The notes under the pieces were generated by a model. That model saw nothing but the letters and a program-made list of their open reading frames with translations. It was not told the DNA's origin and did no database searches. From assembly GCF_036711975.1 (NCBI RefSeq), contig NC_091976.1, forward strand, positions 6,138,001 to 6,202,000: a stretch of DNA of 64,000 nt, in the 5' to 3' direction. Below are positions 53,661 to 63,592 of the stretch, in pieces (position 1 is the first letter of the stretch; each line of letters opens with the position of its first letter). The position numbers were made by a program, and so were the translations under genes. The stretch is from Onthophagus taurus. Taxonomy: Eukaryota; Arthropoda; Insecta; Coleoptera; Scarabaeidae.

Positions 53661-54950
53661 ACATAACACATAAACATTATATTTGTTGTTACCTTTTGGT
53701 TGTTCCTTTTGATTGTCACAACTGTATATTTTAGAAATTTTTTCGATATATTTTGGAAATAACAAATATCCAGCTCATGTACTTTGCTTTCGGATATCAT
53801 ATTAACTGAAGAACCTGTGTCTGCTAGTGTTTGTTGGACGGTACCATTAATTGTTAACGACATCATCATGTTATTTGTTTTGCTTTCTACGATCATCGTA
53901 GATTTTCGCTCTATCTTGCAGTCTCTTGGTAGGTGACTCTTTGCTTTGCATTTCGTACAACACACTAGTGGACAATCCTTCATGCGATGTACACCATCCA
54001 TGCAATACGGACAGGTTGCTTTGTTGCCTAGTTTATATTGTGTTGCAACTGTATTTTCAATGGCCGTTCTAGCATTCGAACTTTGCTCTGTATCCTGATG
54101 TTTGATATCTTTATCTTTGGAGAAGCGAAGGTCTTCCTTCTCTTTCCTTTTATGCCTTTCGTCTGTAAGGGCAATTTTGGGATCGGTGTCCACTCTGTTG
54201 TAGTTTTTGGTGTATTTGTATAGAATTGCTTTGTTAGCGAAGCGTCATATAGCCAGCCCCTGTATGATATAGGCAACTACGCTGTATTCAACGTGACCGG
54301 ACGCAATAGATTTCGTCGAGAAAACATACGTTCACAACGATTCGCTCTTCTGTTGCGTTCGTGCGCGTACATCAGAATGTACATGCGTCGGAAAGTTTTC
54401 AAAAAAGCATGTTTTGAACTCATGCCATGTGTTCAAATTTAGTTCGGAATCGTTCCACAGCTTTGCCGCACCGCGTAGTTTTAATTTTGCGTGAATCATG
54501 GTATTTCTATCGTTTAAACCATAAAATGATGGCGCATGTTCGACAGATTCAACGAATCGTTCAGGTCTAACCGAATTCCCATCGGGATCGTATTCAAGTA
54601 TTGCATTTTGTGCTTCGGGTGCGAATTTTTGATATAATCCACTTGAATAATTTCCTGAAGATGCTGGAGAATGTAATTGTGTTTGAAGAGCTGCAAATGA
54701 CGTCATTTGAGGTACCTCGCTGAATAATTGTCGTCGATGGCATGGTACCTCGCGTAGAACACGCGGTTTGATATTGTATCGAGTTAGGTTGAGAAGTGTT
54801 TAAAACGTATGGTGGACAATAACAATAAGTTGAACCGTTAAGAGGTGGTGCCATTCCGGCTGCAAAACACGGGGCTTGCGTTATCAAGTTCGGCTGCGGC
54901 GGCATCGCTTGCGATACGGGCGGCTGAGAGAACGAGTTGGCGCGCCAAGT

Positions 54951-55535
54951 ACTTTTTTATTTAACTTGCGATAAAGAGAAAACCGCGGATCCTAACATTT
55001 TTAAATTAACATATGTTGCATAGAAATGTTCAGTGATTACAACAAGCTTTGCCGTAATTTTTTTTATCGAGCGATTTCGAAGATATCGATCTCTAAAGTG
55101 AGGGGCCTTGACATTTGGCACGGATAGTAGATACAAATTTTGACATACTTTTATAGACTGATTCAAAGTAAATTTTGATCTTTTTGAATTTGTTTTGTTG
55201 CGAACACGATAAAGTGTGTAAAATGGGCTTCAGCGGCAACTGCTTTTATTGTTTCTGAGGTTCCAGAAAGTTTTCTAGTTAAAACACATGCCCCATCTAT
55301 ACATACACTTATGCACATATTTCAAGACATTGTATTCTTAAGCATAAATGTTCTATTAAGAACATTAAAAATTTCATCACTTGTCCTTTGTCAAGTAAGT
55401 TCGTAAAACAAATATTTCTCTGCAATTGTATCCTCCATCCAGCCAAATTTGTAATATTAGTACATTCATCTAATTGTATATCATTGATTAAATTTAGAAT
55501 AAAAAAATATTTGCTTAAGATCTTGGCAGACTGCT
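54951..55535. other. Leader or flank of the gypsy remnant, unassigned
   Basis: A 69-residue minus-strand frame (55166-54957) has no recognisable motif. TTGGCGCGCCAACTCG near 54930-54945 could be a primer-binding site (minus strand), but no LTR pair was found. The remainder is AT-rich. Confidence 0.35.
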
Positions 55536-55539
55536 TTTA

Positions 55540-57284
55540 TTTTGATTCAGAAACATAATTTGATGTACTTTCTCGGGTTTTAGACGGCTTCGGCGGTCGG
55601 AAATTATTTGGCCTGTTTTGGAAAACGCCCTTTCGCATGGTACCGATGTGACAACAGTTCGAAATATGTGTTTCACCAGGCTGCTGAGGAAAGGAAACTT
55701 ATACTGATGTTCTTTCCACTAATCTAATGGATTTTTTTTCACGTTCGAGAAGAGGCTCATCTAAATACCTATCAATTTCTATGATTGCTTTCGACTGATT
55801 TGATCTGACCGGATTAAACAGAGAAGCTTTTTGAACTTTCAATTTTATCGTTATTGTCACTATCGACTGGTTGGGAGGACTCAGCGGTTTTTAAATTAAT
55901 CAGTGATGTTAAGGATGAAGTGACTGCCGCTCTAGCCTTTTCCCATGCTGTATTTGTTGAAAATCCGATATGTTTGTATCTTGGATCTAAAAATGTATTA
56001 ATAAGTAATGAAGTACTGCTTTCCATGTTCTTGAATCTTGTATCAATGCCGGTAATAATTTTTTCTAAAACATCTTTTGAAATGGATGAGAGAATATTAT
56101 CTTTATACATTGCTTGTATAAATCAGAAAGGCGGTTTGAAATTATGATTACAGAAGATAAAGTAACTTCTTTTCACTATTCATAACTGTTGTTGTTTCCA
56201 TTGGTGCCAAAATTTCAATTAATTCTTCCAGAACAACAAATTCTAGGTTTGTTAATGAGGGCCAGTCTTCTTTTCCCAGAGCACCTAATGCCGCTCACAC
56301 TTCTTTTAACTCTTTCATCCTTTCCAAGATATAGTACACTGAGTTCTACCTTGTGGCCACAGATTGTATCAACTTTGTTAGGTCTTTTCCGTTTTGTCTT
56401 TGATAAAAATCAAGTTTGTTCTTGGCTACACTACTTTTTTTAGCAGTCAACGCATCCTTGGCAATTAAATTAATTGTATGTGCGATGCACCCTAGTGCTT
56501 CCATTGTAAAAATTCACTTGCTGCTTTTTTGTATTTGCCGCATTATCTGTTATAACAATCAATATATTATTTTCAAGCCCCTTCTCTGTGGTAATTCGTT
56601 TTGCTCAGCGACAAGATTTTCGCTTGTGTGGTTTAGTTGGCATCACAAACCTCTAACAAAACAGCTTTGATGCTAAAATTGTTATCATTAAAGTGGGCGA
56701 TTACAGCTATGTAACTTTCATTGTTGATGGAAGTCCAGCAATCTGTTGTAACAGTTGCCGATTTTGCTTCTTTCAACGTTTCTAAAGGTTGGGCCTTAAG
56801 TTCTTCATATTTTGCCGGTAGCAATGTGTTTGAGAGAGTCTTTCTACTAGGCAAAGCATAAAACGGATTTAATGTCGCAGTGTAATAATTTTTCATCAAG
56901 CATTTACTTTTCTAAAAAGCTTACTTTTTTAGGCGGTCGTAAGGTGGTTTGTTGTAACCTTCGAGGACCTGTCGAAGAAACGGAAGAAGTTGGTAGTAAA
57001 GATGGATTTGAAGCTATTGTGGTTAATGGAGCGGTTGAATGTATCGGTGGTGAAGCAGAAGTGTTTCCGGGTAAAGAAATGGTTAAGCTGATTGATGGTA
57101 ACGGTGTGGTTGAAGTTGTTCCAGCCAATAAGGGGGAGATTGAAGAAGGAGTAGGTTGGTGAATTGTCGGGTGCTTTCTGTTCAAGTGTTGTTTCAAATT
57201 ACTGATTGATGACTTGTATGACAATTTTTGATGACAAAAATTGCATTTTGCCAATACTTCATTTATTGGAGTAAAAAATTCCAT
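55540..57284 (-). pseudogene. hAT transposase (ZBED type), broken
   Basis: BED finger at the start (CNFCHQKLSYKSSISNLKQH...RKH), a Ser/Thr/Pro linker, NPFYALPSRKTLSNTLLPAK, TVTTDCWTSINNESYIAVIA (catalytic region start), LLINTFLDPRYKHIGF and, near 55560-55720 in shifted frames, the dimerisation region CERAFSKTGQIISDRRSRLK. Order and spacing match ZBED1-like hAT transposases. Frame breaks lie near 56900, 56600-56120 and 55800. Terminal repeats were not found. Confidence 0.82.
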
Positions 57285-57639
57285 ATAATTAATCTTTTTC
57301 CGTTTAAATGCTTATCCATTATTTCCTACATAAAATGGTAAAATATAACTTTAATTAAAGTTATAAAAAAATAAATGCATAATATAATATATTCATTTTT
57401 TTTTCATACAATGAACAGACATTTTTATTAATTTTTCATGAAAAGGTTAATAAAAATAATCAAAATTATAATTTTTCATATTTTTATATCAGTTTTTTTA
57501 TTTGAATTTCAGTTAATAAAATATATTTGTGTAAAATACAGTATCTATATAAAATTATAAATAGGTTTATTCGGAGAACCGATTGCAAAAGGATTAATAT
57601 TGAATCCTTTAAATTCTAATTCGTATATTCTTTTGATTT
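57285..57639. other. AT-rich, no recognised feature
   Basis: Very AT-rich stretch with poly-T runs between the hAT start and Merlin copy 3; perhaps the 5' end of the hAT element. Confidence 0.45.
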
Positions 57640-57950
57640 GTTAAACATTTGTTTTTTATTTTTAAAAATTAAAAAAAAAGTTTTTTATGTATTGAAAATA
57701 TCTGCATTACACAAATATATTGTCTTTTTACTATAGTTTATCTGTAAAATGAAACAAAAATGATAGGAAATAAAAAATTGAATAATAAATATGATACTTA
57801 TCATACTGGGTACCGCTCCCTTACACATACGAGCAACGTTGAAAAAATATCATGACTTTTGAATTTGTTTCGCCAAATAAATTCATGGTGGTAAGAGGGA
57901 GAGAGGGCTTCTGAAGTACCACATTGGCGCTTCAGTTTCCTCTTCGCCCT

Positions 57951-58168
57951 TGTAATGTCCTTTTTTATGGAGGGCTTGGATGATGAAATAAAACCCAATC
58001 TTCCCTTTACTAATTTGTACTTTATTTCTATTACTAATTCTTATACCTAGTCGATGCCGACTGTCGCTTTTCAACGTCGACTCGATTACTTACATATTTG
58101 CTGAGGTGTATATTTTACCTGAGTTCAATACACCTCAGCTTTTGCCTACAATGCAATCTACCTTCACA
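57951..58168 (-). repeat. 3' LTR of the third gypsy-type element
   Basis: On the minus strand TGTGAAGG...GGACATTACA. It is preceded by the purine-rich AACCGGGAAGG, a likely polypurine tract (58169-58180). It contains the short inverted pair GAGGTGTAT/ATACACCTC near 58104-58135. Confidence 0.92.
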
Positions 58169-58247
58169 CCTTCCCGGTTTTATAAAATAAAATTAACGTT
58201 ACAATGTTTATTTTATTTATCACTATTAAAATGTTTTTTTTTTTTTT

Positions 58248-60222
58248 TTAACTATAATAAGGTTTAACTCTATTCTTATGTACTACAACATGCTTATTGT
58301 TTATTTTTAAAGTTACGTTAGGCGCCTGATCAATTATAACTTTAAAGGGTCCCTTATATATTGCTTCCATTTTATTCTGTCCTTCACATTTTAACAACAC
58401 TTTGTCATTACATTTATACTTAACACTATTAATCTTATTATCTAACTTACATTTTCTATCGGTTTTTGATTGTATTAAGTTTTTCTGAGCATCATTCCAT
58501 GCACAGCTTAATCGGTATTTTAGTTCGTTCGGATAGTTATCAAAATTATAAATGGGCTCTCTATTATTTAGAGTGTTGAGTGGCAAATTACAAACCTTTC
58601 CAAAAACTAACTCATGAGGAGTGTATTTAGTTTCACTATGGACGGTATTGTTAAAAGAAAAACACCAAAAAGGTATCCAAGAACTCCACGTGTATGGAAA
58701 TTTGTTGGTTTGTATGCGTAAATACGCCCCCAGATTTTTATGCGTATTTTCGAGAGAACCTAAGGTTTCATGATGGTAAGCGGTAGAGGTTAGATGTTTA
58801 ATTCCCAACATTTGTGCTGATTGTTGGAAAACTTTTGCTAAAAATTCGGTACCTTGGTCGGTAACAATATCTTTCGGAATCCCAAATTTTAAGATGAAAT
58901 TATTAACAAATGACCTTGCCACCGTTTCAGATTCCTTGTTTTTAAGCGGATAAGCTTCTACGAACTTACTAAGTTCACACTGAAGTGTCAGTATGTATCG
59001 ATTATCGTCATTATCCTGGGTTATGGGTCCTACAAGGTCTAAATATAGTTTCTCGAATGCTGATGACGCTGTTGTTGTAATTGTTAGAGGTTCGATTTTA
59101 TTTTTGGAATACTTGTGCCTCTGACAGTCGTCACATTTTTTAATGAATTTTTCTATGTCACTCTTTAAATTTACCCAAAAATAATATTTTTTCACATTTG
59201 CATACATTCTATTCACACCGGCATGACCTCCGGTCGGAAGCAAATGAAAGTCGTTTAAAATTAATTGTCGAGTTTGCTTGCAATTTATGCTTTTTGCATT
59301 AGAAATAATGTTAATTTGAAGATTATATTCTCGTATTCGATTGCAATCATTTGTTAAGCGCTTAATTAAATTTTCATTTTCTTTATACTTTAATATAAAC
59401 AATTCTGGAACTCCATATTTTTTACAAATACTAGATAAAGATTTCAACTCTGCGTCTAGAGCTAGAGTCGATAAATCATTAATTATACAAATAATTTGTA
59501 ATTTTACATCATATAAAAGCTTTCCCGACTTAATTAATTTATTGTGAATAGATGATAATTCTCTTTTGTTTAAACATCTTAGTTCTACTGAATTCAGAGG
59601 TTGCTTCAACAGTTCGACAATACCAGGGTGGCCAGTCCTTGTATCATCTTTAGTACTTTCGTCAATCTCTGAATTTGCAGCTTTCTTTATTTCGTTTTTA
59701 GCTTGAGCTCTCGTTGTTATAAAAACATTTTCTGTTAAAACTTTAAGGTCTTTGACATCAATTTTTATTCTTGACAATGCGTCAGCAGGCGCATTCTGCG
59801 TACCCCTCACATAATGCACCTCAAAATTATACTCTTCAAGAACTAACCTAAACTTTGTTAACCTGGACGACGGATTAGTCATTCCAAACAGATATACCAA
59901 AGGTCTGTGGCTGTAAAAATTTTGAATTTACGTCCATACAAATACGGTCTGAAATGTTTAATAGACCAAACTATAGCCAAAAGTTCCTTTTCGATTGTAG
60001 CATAGTTAATTTCCGCTTTGTTTAAAGCTCTACTAGCATATGCAACTGGTCTATCATCAGAATTACAAAGGACAGCCCCAATTGCGTACCCAGAAGCATC
60101 AGTTCTAAGAATAAATTGATTATCGGGAGAAAAATTTGGATACTGTAAAACTGGTGGTTTTATTAATGCCTGTTTTAAACTATCAAATGACTTCTGACAG
60201 TATTTATCCCATTCAAAACTTA
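58248..60222 (-). pseudogene. RNase H and integrase part of Pol
   Basis: Starts at the deletion junction with WDKYCQKSFDSLKQAL, the RT-RNase H connection, then ILRTDASGYAIGAVL, EKELLAIVWSIKHFR and, after a two-base frameshift near 59915, VRGTQNAPADALSRI. Integrase: zinc knuckle GHAGVNRMY...KKCDDCQRHK, catalytic LYLDLVGPI, VTDQGTEFLAKVF and LGSLENTHKNL, and a C-terminal GKVCNLPLNTL/YKGPFKV region typical of the GPY/F domain. The integrase part is open for 550 residues. Protease and RT are deleted, so the element is defective. Confidence 0.88.
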
Positions 60223-60468
60223 CTGGTCTTCACGAATATTTAAAGCGATTAGGTCGCGGCTCCTGATTATTTCTCTTCGCATCTTCTTCTGCATCCCCTT
60301 CTCACATCGACGCCACAAGAAATATCCAATGATAACCACAATGAAGAGTATTACCACAATTTCCGTAACATATTTTACACTAAAGGGGACATCCGAAGTA
60401 GTACCGCCACTGTTACCAGCTTGGCTAATTATAACCTCTTTTTCCTCTTTTGATTGATTATAACCCAT
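60220..60468 (-). CDS. Small myristoyl-membrane ORF in the LTR element leader
   Basis: Up to 82 residues. The N-terminus MGYNQSKEE fits an N-myristoylation signal (MGxxxS). One transmembrane helix follows (about YVTEIVVILFIVVIIGYFLW, residues 31-50), then a strongly basic tail (RRCEKGMQKKMRREIIRSRD). It lies about 90 bases after the primer-binding site, where gag would start in most gypsy elements, and its last codons run into the deletion junction. It could be a leader protein upstream of gag or a captured gene. I do not know a described function. Confidence 0.6.
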   Translation of the reverse strand: MGYNQSKEEKEVIISQAGNSGGTTSDVPFSVKYVTEIVVILFIVVIIGYFLWRRCEKGMQKKMRREIIRSRDLIALNIREDQ

Positions 60469-60561
60469 TTTTGACTATGCGATAATTTTCGGTAATCTTC
60501 AAAACTGATGTCGTTGATTCGTACAATTCATTTTTTTTTCAATTTTCTTTATTCGTTGTAT

Positions 60562-60577
60562 CCTGGCAGGATCGCCA
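60562..60577 (-). promoter_or_regulatory. Primer-binding site of the third gypsy-type element
   Basis: TGGCGATCCTGCCAGG follows the 5' LTR end (TTACA) without spacing on the minus strand. The matching tRNA was not identified. Confidence 0.7.
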
Positions 60578-60796
60578 TGTAATGTCCTTTTTTTATGGAG
60601 GGCTTGGATGATGAAATAAAACCCAATCTTCCCTTTACTAATTTGTACTTTATTTCTATTACTAATTCTTATACCTAGTCGATGTCGACTGTCGCTTTTC
60701 AACGTCGACTCGATTACTTACATATTTGCTGAGGTGTATATTTTACCTGAGTTCAATACACCTCAGCTTTTGCCTACAATGCAATCTACCTTCACA
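60578..60796 (-). repeat. 5' LTR of the third gypsy-type element
   Basis: A 219-bp direct copy of 57951-58168, with a T-run of seven instead of six and GATGTCGACT in place of GATGCCGACT. Confidence 0.92.
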
Positions 60797-61133
60797 CCCT
60801 CATCCACATATTTTCAACGTTCTGCGTATGTATGGTTGGATTGTCGGGAACAAAACAATACTTATAATAATACTACAAAGAATCAGTTAATAAACTAGGA
60901 ACACGGGAGAGAACACTCCTTACAGCACTATGAAATAGTCATATTGGTCTTCTAAAAAACACTTGGATAAATTTTGTTAGTAGACCTTTCTTGAAATAAA
61001 TGCATTGTTGTTCAACAGAAAAATTATCCTTGAATTTACTGCTGCTACGTTCATCAAGTGGTAAAAAATTTCCATTCGTTGATCTGCTGACGTTGCAGCT
61101 TGCGCAAAACTTATCGACGACATCAACAACATA

Positions 61134-62322
61134 CACTGTTGGAAATAATTCACGAGCACACCCTATATAATCTGAACGCGTGAAGATAAATCCATAATAT
61201 TTGCGGAGCACAAAGGTTTACTGTAGACGAGTTTATTCAGCGAGTTTCGAGTTGTTCCGTACCGGCATTGTTGATTGAGCCGCCCTTCCAAGTGGAACAT
61301 TCCGTCGCTATGGAGACCGAGGTGGATGGAAAATACCGGTTGTTTTTGGTGTAGTGTGGGGGATCACATTGTTATCGTACTCTGTGCGCAATGGATGGGC
61401 GATCGCGTTACTTAAGCGAGTTTGAGCGAGGAATGTTTGTGGGTATGCACATTGAGGGTGTATCGTTCCGTGAAATTGTGCGTCGTCTCGAGCGGTCGTT
61501 ATCGGCCGTGCAACGGTCATGGCGAGAATGGTCTGAGGTAGGACATAGGTACCTTCAGCCGCGGCCGGGACGGCCCTGCGCGACCCCAGCACACGAGGAT
61601 CGCGCTCTTGTGCTCAGCGCTTTAGCGTCGTGTGCGTCCTCCTCAAGGGAACTTAGAGCTGTTTGGCCACCGGCAGGGGAAGGCGCACTCACTACGCGAA
61701 CTGTACGGCGGCGTTTGGTAGATAGTGGACTGCACGCGCGTCGTGCGATACAGCGGATTCCAGTAACACCCGTACACCGTAGCATACGTCACATGTGGGT
61801 CGACGCTAGGCATTAGTGGGTTGCCGAGTAGAGGGTCATTTTGTATTCCGACGAATCAAGATTCGAATTGAGCACCGGCTCACGACAACGTCCGACCGCA
61901 CATCGGGCGTGTTTTACAGACCTTTGTGGAAGAGCACCCTATACGAATGCTTCCATGGCCAGCTCGTTTTCCGGATCTGAATCCAATCGAACATGTTTGA
62001 GACATGACTGGTCGGATACTTCAACCCGGCTTCCCCGGCTAACGTTGAGGAGCTATGGAAGCGAGTTGAGGTGGCATGGTTGGCCATCCCTCTCGCTACA
62101 ATACAGCGACTTATAGACTCCATGCCACGTCGTGTAACGATGGTACGCGAAGCTCACGGGGGATACTCTCGCTATTGATGTTTCTCCTTCCAGCACAGTT
62201 GTGCCGCTCTCCATGTGAGAGTAAGTTACAATACTTTAGTACTACTTCTATACCAACTTTTTTTGCGCTAGATACACGCGTTCAGATTATACAGGTGTGC
62301 TCGTGAATTATTTCCAACCGTG
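61134..62322 (+). mobile_element. Tc1-like transposon, GC-rich
   Basis: Ends CACTGTTGGAAATAATTCAC (left) and, inverted, CACGGTTGGAAATAATTCAC (right), continuing GAGCACACC...TATAATCTGAACGCGTG on both. TA is duplicated at 61132-61133 and 62323-62324. Length 1,189 bp. Base composition is much richer in G+C than the surroundings. Confidence 0.9.
61391..62178 (+). pseudogene. Tc1-like transposase, broken
   Basis: Begins MDGRSRYLSEFERGMFVGMH with VSFREIVRRLERSLSAVQRS, a paired-type helix-turn-helix. The next 140 codons are open (RPRPGRPCATPAHEDRALVL, TTRTVRRRLVDSGLHARRA). A stop at 61814 and a deletion follow; then ILYSDESRFELS (first catalytic Asp), PWPARFPDLNPIEHV (region of the third catalytic residue) and a tail ending at 62178. 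The middle, with the second Asp, is deleted. It is on the plus strand. Confidence 0.85.
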
Positions 62323-62400
62323 TATTTGGTTCTATTGTAAAAAGAAATTATCTCCGGTTTCGCTTACCCCTCATAATTCTTGAAAGAATTAAGATATCTG

Positions 62401-63439
62401 GTTTTGGTTTATGGGGTTGTGTTTCTTTTTCCATTTCCTTTAAAATAAGGTAAAACTCGATAGGGGTTGCTATTTAAAAATGTAGGAGTGGTCATCCCCT
62501 AAAAAAACTCTACATTGCATGGAAGTTCTAAACTATCTAAAAATGTAGTTTTTTTGATTCTGTAGTGATCCCCAAATTTTGAAATTTTTTTCTTCACTTG
62601 TTCAAAACTTATAGCGCCGTCCCGCGAGTTTTGGGATACTCTGTATATAGCTAAAGTATTTTCCAGATTCATCCTTGAAATGTAATATGAAACGGTTAAA
62701 AAACGCAAGGTAATTCTTTGCTTAAACGATGTATTTTCTTAAATTTATGTCGGTGCGACACGTGTTTCGCCAATATGGCATCAACAGGCACGACTAATGC
62801 GGTGAATAATAATCATTATTCATGGGTGTAGAGTTAATTTCATCATAATTTAATAAAATTATCAAGTAGGTGGTAAGCCATGTAATCAACTTGACAAATT
62901 AATAATTATTTGAAACTTCAAATATTAACGACGCGGTGAAAACGAAAAAGGCAGTCATGGGCAGCTAATCTTTGGTTACGTAATACTCAAGAGTCTAAAG
63001 AATGATATGATACCTGCCCGGTCACTTAATTATGTTTAATTATTAATTTTTAGTCTATGTAAACATAATTTTTTTCGTCGCGGGCACGTGATGACACAGT
63101 AGATGTTTACATTTTTTGTTGCTAGGTGTGGGGTTGATATGAAAAACTGTAATGATATAGAAAATGTACTTACTTCCAGGAGAAGATTCCATTTTGTAGA
63201 ATTGAAATAGCTGAATTCTACTTGAAGTTAATACACTTTTAACACAACCGAAGTTTTAAAACGTAGCGCACGACCGACGCTACTTGTTCGCACGCTCCGT
63301 TCCGAATAAGATCCTACCAACAGCTAAACGCAACATCTGCCAGTTCCCGACCCTTGAAAGGGACGCTAGTAATATCCCTCTACCTGACCCAATACTTAGA
63401 ATTCCTTAAATAAAAACTTCATTTTTCAATTTTTGGCCA
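62401..63439. other. Dispersed-repeat-like and AT-rich DNA, unassigned
   Basis: 62480-62660 looks like repetitive DNA (AGAGTATCCCAAAACTCGCG on the minus strand resembles a Tc1/mariner-type end) but no inverted partner was found. The remainder has no recognised motif. Confidence 0.35.
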
Positions 63440-63592
63440 GCAATTTGGGATTTGAGACCACTGTGCAGCGGGCGTTTAACGTAATCCTAGCGTTTTCTAT
63501 CACCTCGTTGCCTGAATACACTACAAAAGAGGCTCCGATGCCTTCCTCGCTACGAGAGCCATCAGTGTAGATATTGTGGTGGCATATAGAAA
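63440..63592 (-). pseudogene. R1/I-type non-LTR RNase H fragment
   Basis: Minus strand: HNIYTDGSRSEEGIGASFVV, followed by NEVIENARITLNARCTV. The TDGS block with GxGxxxVxY spacing is the first catalytic part of the RNase H domain found C-terminal to RT in R1, LOA and I clades. Only this start is present; the frame breaks directly after it. Confidence 0.65.

Larger units (their letters stand above)
52046..54950 (-). pseudogene. Second gypsy-type element: gag, zinc knuckle and protease remnants
   Basis: Capsid-like gag (54706-54332; NSVRPERFVESVEH, AKLKLRGAAKLWNDSEL), preceded by a Pro-rich N-terminal part in another frame (54905-54715). The nucleocapsid has two knuckles, CPYCMDGVHRMKDCP and CCTKCKAKSHLPRDC (54010-53930), then the protease start LADTGSSVNMISE (near 53800). 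The protease end, PIIVGTDFFR, lies at 52150-52110 across a 1.4-kb insertion. RT onward is missing. It contains frameshifts and is inactive; described only as a degraded insect retroelement. Confidence 0.75.
57951..60796 (-). mobile_element. Third gypsy-type element, young but internally deleted
   Basis: LTRs of 218 and 219 bp differ at two positions only (one substitution, one T-run length), flanked by a 4-bp duplication CCCT (57947-57950 and 60797-60800). Merlin copy 1 shows the empty site (CTTCGCCCTCATCC near 35610). Minus-strand order: LTR, primer-binding site, a small membrane-protein ORF, a deletion junction near 60222, RNase H, integrase, LTR. Capsid, protease and reverse transcriptase are missing. 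Confidence 0.93.
57640..60945 (-). mobile_element. Merlin copy 3, internally deleted, carrying an LTR element
   Basis: 57640-57950 and 60797-60850 match the C-terminal end of Merlin copies 1 and 2; then at about 60852 the sequence jumps to the far Merlin end (AACAAAACAATACTTAYAAT...GGAACACGGGAGAGAACA), matching 50668-50745. Most of the transposase is therefore deleted, leaving about 460 bp. Such a derivative could be mobilised in trans. The LTR element is inserted at CCCT. Confidence 0.82.
60950..62400 (-). pseudogene. piggyBac transposase C-terminal fragment, split by a Tc1
   Basis: Right of the Tc1 (62400-62325) the minus strand gives ISFYNRTKY; left of it (61131-60950) it continues VVDVVDKFCASCNVSRSTN and, after a frameshift, MEIFYHLMNVAAVNSRIIFL. 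The block FYNxTKxxVDVxDxxC...W..xxFxxLLNxAxxNxxII is the third-Asp region of piggyBac transposases. Only this part is left. Confidence 0.75.

Noticed and set aside
54925..54950. Primer-binding site TTGGCGCGCCAACTCG for the second gypsy-type element
   Set aside because: Suggestive, but without any LTR copy beside it and with an AscI-like palindrome by itself it cannot be supported as a feature.
56872..57162. 96-residue plus-strand frame rich in Gly/Glu/Val
   Set aside because: It is the antisense of the Ser/Thr/Pro linker of the hAT transposase at 56904-57284.
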